Assembly (NCBI RefSeq): GCF_900102625.1
Contig: NZ_FMZC01000012.1
Span: 123,878 to 187,877, forward strand
Source: Paracidovorax valerianellae
Lineage (GTDB): Bacteria; Pseudomonadota; Gammaproteobacteria; Burkholderiales; Burkholderiaceae_C
DNA length: 64,000 nt
Direction of reading: 5' to 3'
The position numbers and the translations under genes are program-made. Shown here piece by piece: positions 60,701 through 64,000 of this stretch (its first letter is position 1; each line of letters opens with the position of its first letter). The notes below the pieces were generated by a model, which did not search any database, was not told the DNA's origin, and saw only the letters and a program-made list of their open reading frames with translations.

Positions 60701-60968
60701 GCAGCTCTGGTTTCGCAAATCGGGCAACCACCTGGAAGTGAGCGTCATCGGCACGAGCGACAAGTTCACGGTGAGCGACTGGTACTCCGGTGCCAAGAAC
60801 CAGGTGGAGCGCTTCGAGGCGGGGGACGGCAAGAGCCTGACGAACAGCCAGGTACAGAACCTGGTGCAGGCGATGGCGTCGTTCTCGCCGCCCGCTACAG
60901 GGCAGACGACGCTGCCGGCCAACTACCAGAGCGGGCTGGAGTCGGTGCTGGCGGCGAACTGGAAGTGA
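54774..60968 (+). CDS. Giant RTX lipase, T1SS substrate
   Basis: A 2064-residue secreted protein. Residues 1 to about 330 are an alpha/beta hydrolase lipase with nucleophile elbow GHSLGG (Ser165) and the fold motif [20 protein letters not shown] linker leads to a first RTX group (about 490-535) and the conserved stub. Long blocks of GGxGxDxxx calcium-binding repeats fill about 690-1450. Two cadherin-like (dystroglycan-type) domains lie at about 1454-1652 ([27 protein letters not shown]). Then come three 81-residue tandem units and a final RTX block. The tail ([14 protein letters not shown] near 2030, then about 21 residues) is the likely T1SS signal. It should be exported by the linked exporter, fold on calcium outside, and attack lipids. 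Confidence 0.92.
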   Translation: MPEIKNAYINALLADASYVGELNSNTNLSGALRDRMTPALAESVSKNFSVVTQIESGLSSFDATVWRANNEDGTPNPSGKVYVSMRGTQQITDFLIDGDLALTGNARGQVTDMVNWWLQISTPAGQNAIQIQALGSLYSMAPSVPGQGLVTASHLTTGIEVNGHSLGGYLAAAFTRLFAKQANVLHTSTFNSAGFAPGSEAVFTDLQNLIGANSGLGRFPNGMEQSNYFAANGLNVTTNSFYFNQQGQRTDVFNEEGTGFPNHYMYKLTDALALGAALEKLDPTFTISDLNALLKAGDNKMQGSIEGVLDSLRRALAGPSVERLPVGDVSNSAASRATYHATLADLQDNPIFKDLAGQLRIKPASQGLATLARNDFGALVALQDLSPLYIGGTTASANDELAALWQSGRAADYAGWQADRTASTPPATFSDNWLADRTALLMVVMQRNQTDAAGILPGSRNLHYIDVQSGTDILVGAGATDEQRVQYLFGGNNPDLLEGKGFADHLYGGAGADTLDGKGGADYLEGGAGKDVYRFNGLFGADTVWDVDGAGTLEFDGVAMPLATVKRYGSDDAWEDASGQFLFTRVANGQGGTDLRITKYTSATDKSVQGTVTVRNYRAGVFGLTLGQEQEVVPVLGGAKTSLVVRAGNSSDPTIAAAADVPRLYESAASLQYEGTDDVAKWVYANDSDGGQIVQTGAGNDRIFVGRVYESTVQPGAENWAPRPNEDEDHVFSGAGDDVVLTGYGSDVIEGGDGNDYLFSAEVGEYSVVHGGGSFDAVAGMVSQNHDADDAGSSDFVDGGAGNDTIRAGMGGDVLFGGSGNDTISGMEGDDLLMGGEGVDILYGDGVYTQDGAMWGEIIQGYTFRGNDTLMGEAGNDFLLGGVGEDQLYGGEGDDQLFGDTNSYVLAGVENLLWIPGQFHAADFLDGGDGNDFLLGGGSADVLLGGRGDDTIYGDQYSGDRNAALYAIDAQYHGNDLIDGGEGEDTIFADGGDDTVEGGAGNDQLSGGDGNDILVGGIGFDRLDGGLGNDVYRFAAGDFEGTHETIVDAGGVDRIEFMSGLSASDLTVRRSGDLLAVTFAGQGGVALQGGASTIESLAFSDGTVMTSADLLAAAVKTTAGDDELQTVVAGSRVDGGGGNDKLNGDEWADVLLGGTGSDVLRGGGGDDVLDGGAGDDQVHAGVTGAAVLIGGAGRDFLYGYESDTTYRFGVGSGQDYIQDSGGIDTIELGTGVTPADVTLRNSDRRLTLDLSSGESLVVANMFNAEGNLRQGDAIEFIRFADGTVWNQAQIMARALLPTAGADAMWAFAGDDVVRGGEGNDTIYGNDGNDTLRGDAGDDRLDGGNGNDQIIGGAGRDEMAGGAGNDVYVFAPGDDAASETGEFSWVEDRNGSNTVRLTGGTLADMQLNWSDADGRWILRYSTTDTVRLNGDFRIEFGGQIYAMADFAQAIAASNRAPVIAHAIAVQNAAEDSAWSFTVPADTFSDPDGSAMTWSARAGNGGPLPSWMRFDAATRTFSGTPTGDDSGVRTLQVVVKDPAGASAQIDFELRIAAVNDAPVPNGTLASQTFKQGASWEYWLPAGMFAEEDEGDMLTFSATLADGSALPAWLTFDPAQEVFRTTGISAAVGTVSILLTATDTAGAQASHRFALTVQSGTITGTAGNDTLTGTSGNDIFDGGAGADTMTGLSGDDTYTVDNASDKVVEGANAGTDTVLSSVTYALAANVEKLTLTGTAAINGTGNALNNTLTGNSGANRLDGGAGADAMTGGAGNNVYVVDNAGDTVTEAANGGTDAVESSITHALAANVENLTLTGTAAINGTGNALNNTLTGNSGANRLDGAAGADAMTGGAGNDVYVVDNAGDTVTEAANGGTDVVESSITHTLAANVENLTLTGSAVLNGTGNALNNRLLGNAGANTLTGGAGADYLDGAAGADTLIGGIGNDTYWLGRGYGFDTIQENDTTSGNQDIAKFGGDISSRQLWFRKSGNHLEVSVIGTSDKFTVSDWYSGAKNQVERFEAGDGKSLTNSQVQNLVQAMASFSPPATGQTTLPANYQSGLESVLAANWK
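56274..56651 (+). repeat. Conserved RTX stub, copy in the giant lipase
   Basis: Counterpart of 53707-54083 and nearly identical in DNA. Downstream, this copy reads on into the full RTX region, whereas the copy in the 625-residue protein stops soon after. Confidence 0.9.
59931..60560 (+). repeat. 243-bp tandem repeats in the giant lipase
   Basis: Three units begin at 59931, 60174 and 60417, exactly 243 bases (81 residues) apart; the third is partial. Each encodes [20 protein letters not shown], then [18 protein letters not shown] and [20 protein letters not shown] or variants. The near identity of units one and two points to recent duplication. Confidence 0.92.
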
Positions 60969-61088
60969 CGGCAAACCCATTCAATGCCTGGCCGGACGGT
61001 TGCGCATTACCGAGCACGGACACCCTCCGGGCCGACTCGCCAAGTGATGGCTTTGAGACCCCATGAAAACACGAGGAAAAAATTTCCA

Positions 61089-61850
61089 ATGAATAGCAAT
61101 AACGACGGCAATTCCAGCACCCCCACCGCGTCCTGGCGGTTGAATGGCACGGGCGGCTTGACGCCGTGGAGGGAGCGTTACGCCGAGTCCCAAGAGGCAC
61201 AGGTAATCGCCAGCACCCCACTGCCATCGGCCGGCAACGCCGATGTCTCTCCCACGCTTTCTGCTACTGCACACGCCGCATTGCTGGTGGTAGAGAACGC
61301 CGCCACCCAGATTGCTGCGCAGGCGGCGGATGCCGTGCGCTGGAAGATGTCAGCCCTGCAATCGCGGGGTGAACGTGGCGGACTGGATACAGCACAGGGT
61401 GCGGAGTCGTCAGAGCACACCAAACCGCTGGAATGGACGGCAGCCCATGGTGGTGCGGAGAGCACTCGCCCTTACACGACCGATCCGCTGGATTTGGCCG
61501 TGACCGGGCACACCAAACCACTGGAATGGACATCGGCCTTGGGCGGTCTGCAAAGCACCCGCCCTTACACGACCGACATAGAGGCGCTTGCGCCCTTCGA
61601 GCACACCAAGCCGCTGCTGCTGACGGACCTGGTGGACGGCTGGGAGGCGATCAAGCCTCTGGAAGTCTCGCCATCGATGGCCAGCGCCTTGAACCAATCG
61701 GCTGCGCTTTCGGTGGAGGGCAGCGCCCAGCAGTTGTTGCAGGCAATGGCCGGTTTCGCGCCACCAGCCATGGGCACCGCTATTGGCTCGGCGTCAGCGG
61801 CCCAAGCGGGCTTTTGGAATCAGGCGATTGCCGTGGGGCCCCAGTCCTGA
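61089..61850 (+). CDS. Repeat protein B: 31-residue TKPLEW repeats with T1SS-type tail
   Basis: A 253-residue paralog of the protein at 49374. The start WRERYAES and the helix AAQAADAVRWKMSALQSR match protein A. Three 31-residue units begin with His110, His141 and His172 (HTKPLEWTAAHGGAESTRPY, HTKPLEWTSALGGLQSTRPY, HTKPLLLTDLVDGWEAIKP). The C-terminus (SAQQLLQAMAGFAPPAMG, then 24 residues) is almost that of protein A and resembles the tail of the giant lipase. No signal peptide, RTX repeat or enzyme motif is seen. It lies 120 bases behind the lipase gene. Probably another T1SS substrate; its role is unknown. Confidence 0.75.
   Translation: MNSNNDGNSSTPTASWRLNGTGGLTPWRERYAESQEAQVIASTPLPSAGNADVSPTLSATAHAALLVVENAATQIAAQAADAVRWKMSALQSRGERGGLDTAQGAESSEHTKPLEWTAAHGGAESTRPYTTDPLDLAVTGHTKPLEWTSALGGLQSTRPYTTDIEALAPFEHTKPLLLTDLVDGWEAIKPLEVSPSMASALNQSAALSVEGSAQQLLQAMAGFAPPAMGTAIGSASAAQAGFWNQAIAVGPQS
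61416..61694 (+). repeat. 93-bp tandem units in repeat protein B
   Basis: Units start at 61416, 61509 and 61602, each 93 bases (31 codons) long; the first two are closest and the third is diverged after HTKPL. Protein A shows the same 31-codon step between 49806 and 49899. Confidence 0.9.
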
Positions 61851-61990
61851 TCGATGGCGGGTGTGCTGGAGGGGCAGTCTAAAGTGCCTTCGAGGGGTAG
61901 AGTTTGCTATCGAAAGAGAAGCAATCAAGGCAATGAGTACTAGGGCGTAAGAGCGATTCGACTCAAGAAATCAAGGAAGGAAGAACAACC

Positions 61991-62881
61991 ATGACCAAAA
62001 ACAACCCAACCCCCCGATTCCCGACCAGCCCGCTGCGCACCGCCCTGCTGTGCCTGCTGCTGGCCCTGAGCGGCTGTGCGAGCGACTACGCGCCCGCCGC
62101 CGCGCCCGGCAGCGCTGCCGCGAACCAGTCCATGAAGGAACGCCAGCGCATCGCGGGCGAGATGTTCCGCGAGCGGTGCAAGAAATCGGGCGTGTTCATT
62201 CACCGGACGGTGGAGGATGTGGAAGGGATTTTTGTAATGAAAATGCGGCCCGACAAGATTAACTTTGGAAATCAATATGTCTTGGATGATCCTTATGGCC
62301 GTGATGTAGGTGGTAAAGGGTATATCGAGCTATTTTTGAAAGATTTTTACGAAGGCTGGCCAAAAATTACGTCTGGTCAAAATCCTCCAACAGATCGAAA
62401 TGGGTATGAGTACGTCGAAGCCATCGACCCGGCAGACGGCGTGAGGTATCGATATACCGGCTCCGTCAAAGCCGTGAGAAAAATGAAAATCGATGCGCCA
62501 AATGTCCAGTTGGAATTGAAGCGCAATCCTAATTTCGACCTCAATATCTACGCCTACGTCCTTGACCGCATTCCCGCCAAAGGCCCCGCCCCCCGCTATG
62601 GCGTGACTTACGACGACATTTCTACCAAAGAAGAACGCGATTACTGGATCGCCGGTAGTTCTCTGAAGGTCATCGACCTCAAGACTGACGAGGTGATAGC
62701 CGAGCGCATCGGCTACATGGTGGACTGGGCGCAGGGCATCAGTTTGGGAGGGCGTTCTCCCTGGTTACTGGCTGCCAATAATGCATGCCCTGAATTTGCG
62801 CCCCGCCACGGTTCTACTGTGCAAACTTCCCAAACTGTTCGTTTTGTCAATCAATCTTTGAAGCCAAAAGAGTCAAAATAA
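61991..62881 (+). CDS. Lipoprotein paired with the RTX-type lipase at the right edge (putative immunity protein)
   Basis: A 296-residue predicted lipoprotein with lipobox LALSGC (lipidated Cys29). The mature part is a soluble domain of unknown family (for example KGYIELFLKDFYEGWPKIT). The first 80 codons are GC-rich like the chromosome, but from about 62230 the gene turns AT-rich, so it may be a chimera of a resident signal peptide and an acquired body. Its TAA shares one base with the ATG of the next gene (TAATG at 62879-62883), so both are translated together. Order and features match the other lipoprotein/effector pair. Confidence 0.78.
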   Translation: MTKNNPTPRFPTSPLRTALLCLLLALSGCASDYAPAAAPGSAAANQSMKERQRIAGEMFRERCKKSGVFIHRTVEDVEGIFVMKMRPDKINFGNQYVLDDPYGRDVGGKGYIELFLKDFYEGWPKITSGQNPPTDRNGYEYVEAIDPADGVRYRYTGSVKAVRKMKIDAPNVQLELKRNPNFDLNIYAYVLDRIPAKGPAPRYGVTYDDISTKEERDYWIAGSSLKVIDLKTDEVIAERIGYMVDWAQGISLGGRSPWLLAANNACPEFAPRHGSTVQTSQTVRFVNQSLKPKESK

Positions 62882-64000
62882 TGACTGCGCCAACCATTGC
62901 CGAATACCTGTCTTATGCCAATCTGCAAATTGCAGCGGAATCCTTCATTCGTGATGAAAAAACCAATCGATTGAGAAATGCAGGCACTGAATATGTAGAT
63001 GTTTTGGCCGCAGGCAACGACCACTCCAGCCGTTTCGTCAAAACCCAGGCCGACAAATTCGCCGACGAATGGGAAGTGCTGGACCAGAAGGCCAACACCA
63101 AGACCGGCTTCAGCGGCACGCTGTTTCGCAACCGAGACACGCGAGAAACCGTCCTGTCCTTCCGCTCCACCGAATTCATCGACGACGCGGCGCGCGACAA
63201 CAAAGCCACCAACGAGCTGGAGATCAAGAACACCGGCTTCGCGTGGGGCCAGATCGCCGACATGCAGGCGTGGTACGCCGAACTGAAGGCCGACCAAACC
63301 AAGCTCGGCGGGGGCCAGGCGTTCAGCGTCACCGGCTACAGCCTGGGCGGGCACCTGGCCACCGCGTTCAATCTGCTCAACGCGGGCGCGGCGCAGCGCG
63401 TGGTCACCTTCAACGGCGCGGGCGTGGGGCAAATGAAAGACGGCACCCTGGCCGGGGCCTTGCAGGAATTCAAAAACCTGCGCGGCAGCACCGACAAGCT
63501 GGCGGCCCGCTTCACCGAAACCGGCCTGGCCGCCACCTACCGCACCCTCCAGGAGGGCCTGGCCAGCGGCCCCATAACCGCCGCCTCGGCGCAGACGTGG
63601 CTGCAAGCGCAATACACCGATCCCGTCAGCGGCCAGGCGCGCGCCCTGGGGCCCCAGGCGCAGATGCTGCAAAGCGCCCTGCGCGAGATCGACGCCATCG
63701 CCAAGGAGGCGGTGCGAGTCACCACCCTGGTGGCCGGCGGAACGGGCGAAGGCGCCAGCGCGCGGCCCAAGGAAGTGACCGCCCAGGACATCGCCGGGCT
63801 GGACCTGAACTACCGGCTGGCCATGCAGATCGCGGGCCAGCACACCCGCTCCGCCTCGCTGGCGGCTGGCGCGGGCCAGGGCTTCGGCGACAAGCAATAC
63901 GGCGGGCAACTGGCCAACCAGTACGACGTGGTGGGCGACACCAGTCCCTCCGTGGTCTCCAACAGCCAGTGGCACTACGGGCAGGACGTGCGCATCGGCA
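62881..64000 (+). CDS. Lipase-like effector, partial (C-terminus beyond window)
   Basis: 373 codons are visible without a stop. The N-terminus forms an alpha/beta hydrolase with TLFRNRDTRETVLSFRSTEF, the nucleophile elbow GYSLGG (Ser154) and RVVTFNGAGVGQM. The part after residue 290 (LDLNYRLAMQIAGQHTRSAS) and HYGQDVRIG resemble large bacterial lipases that end in RTX repeats. The sequence is different from the giant lipase at 54774. It is coupled to the lipoprotein gene by TAATG. The RTX part and tail would be expected to the right of the window. Confidence 0.85.
   Translation, partial: MTAPTIAEYLSYANLQIAAESFIRDEKTNRLRNAGTEYVDVLAAGNDHSSRFVKTQADKFADEWEVLDQKANTKTGFSGTLFRNRDTRETVLSFRSTEFIDDAARDNKATNELEIKNTGFAWGQIADMQAWYAELKADQTKLGGGQAFSVTGYSLGGHLATAFNLLNAGAAQRVVTFNGAGVGQMKDGTLAGALQEFKNLRGSTDKLAARFTETGLAATYRTLQEGLASGPITAASAQTWLQAQYTDPVSGQARALGPQAQMLQSALREIDAIAKEAVRVTTLVAGGTGEGASARPKEVTAQDIAGLDLNYRLAMQIAGQHTRSASLAAGAGQGFGDKQYGGQLANQYDVVGDTSPSVVSNSQWHYGQDVRIG

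Noticed and set aside
61416..61694. 31-residue units read as RTX or leucine-rich repeats.
   Set aside because: No GGxGxD pattern and no regular leucine spacing; the TKPLxW/STRPY core is different from both.

Overview
The window is high-GC chromosomal DNA from a betaproteobacterium of the family Comamonadaceae. Acidovorax or Paracidovorax fits best, judging from the odhA-odhB-lpdA-zapE order, the protein sequences, and short TGCTAT...ATAGC palindromes of a type I associate with that family. No tRNA, rRNA, CRISPR array or insertion sequence was seen.

Layout. From 1 to 24.8 kb it is mostly housekeeping: a cut-off dCache/PAS sensor, an AI-2E-type permease, the 2-oxoglutarate dehydrogenase operon (sucA, sucB, lpdA), zapE, a coiled-coil secreted protein, a PP2C phosphatase, a DinG-type helicase, bamD, dnaE, clpS-clpA, a lytic transglycosylase, exonuclease I and a sirtuin. 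From 25 to 30.6 kb lies an acetoin/alcohol module: AcoR-type sigma-54 activator, DUF779 protein, Zn alcohol dehydrogenase and aldehyde dehydrogenase, with a textbook -24/-12 promoter and phased TGTTCC half-sites. From 30.6 to 45.2 kb are TfoX-like and YebC proteins, two small unknown proteins next to a CadC-like regulator and a FAD enzyme, a cytosine-deaminase-type amidohydrolase, a VOC protein, an AraC regulator, a GNAT enzyme and a BMP-type nucleoside ABC importer.

From 45.4 kb to the right edge is an accessory type I secretion (T1SS) island. It starts with an HlyB-like ABC exporter and an HlyD adaptor; no TolC is in view. It then carries RTX proteins, small membrane or lipoprotein genes, and two proteins built on a 31-residue repeat (about 49.4-50.1 and 61.1-61.9 kb). 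The repeat proteins end in the same tail as the 2064-residue RTX lipase, so they are probably T1SS cargo too.

The most interesting structure is a head-to-tail array of cassettes, each ordered [membrane or lipoprotein gene] - [variable N-terminal effector domain] - [conserved RTX stub]. One cassette is decayed (50.6-51.4 kb). One is complete but stops just after the stub (51.65-54.25 kb). One carries the full RTX and secretion tail (54.25-61.0 kb). A fourth begins at 62.0 kb and runs off the window. Two effectors have lipase Ser motifs (GHSLGG, GYSLGG); one has an N-terminal domain I do not recognise. The stub DNA is nearly identical between copies while the upstream parts differ and are AT-rich. 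I infer a T1SS-exported polymorphic effector/immunity system in which immunity gene and effector head can be swapped by recombination in the stub. That inference is untested; the modular architecture is read directly from the sequence.
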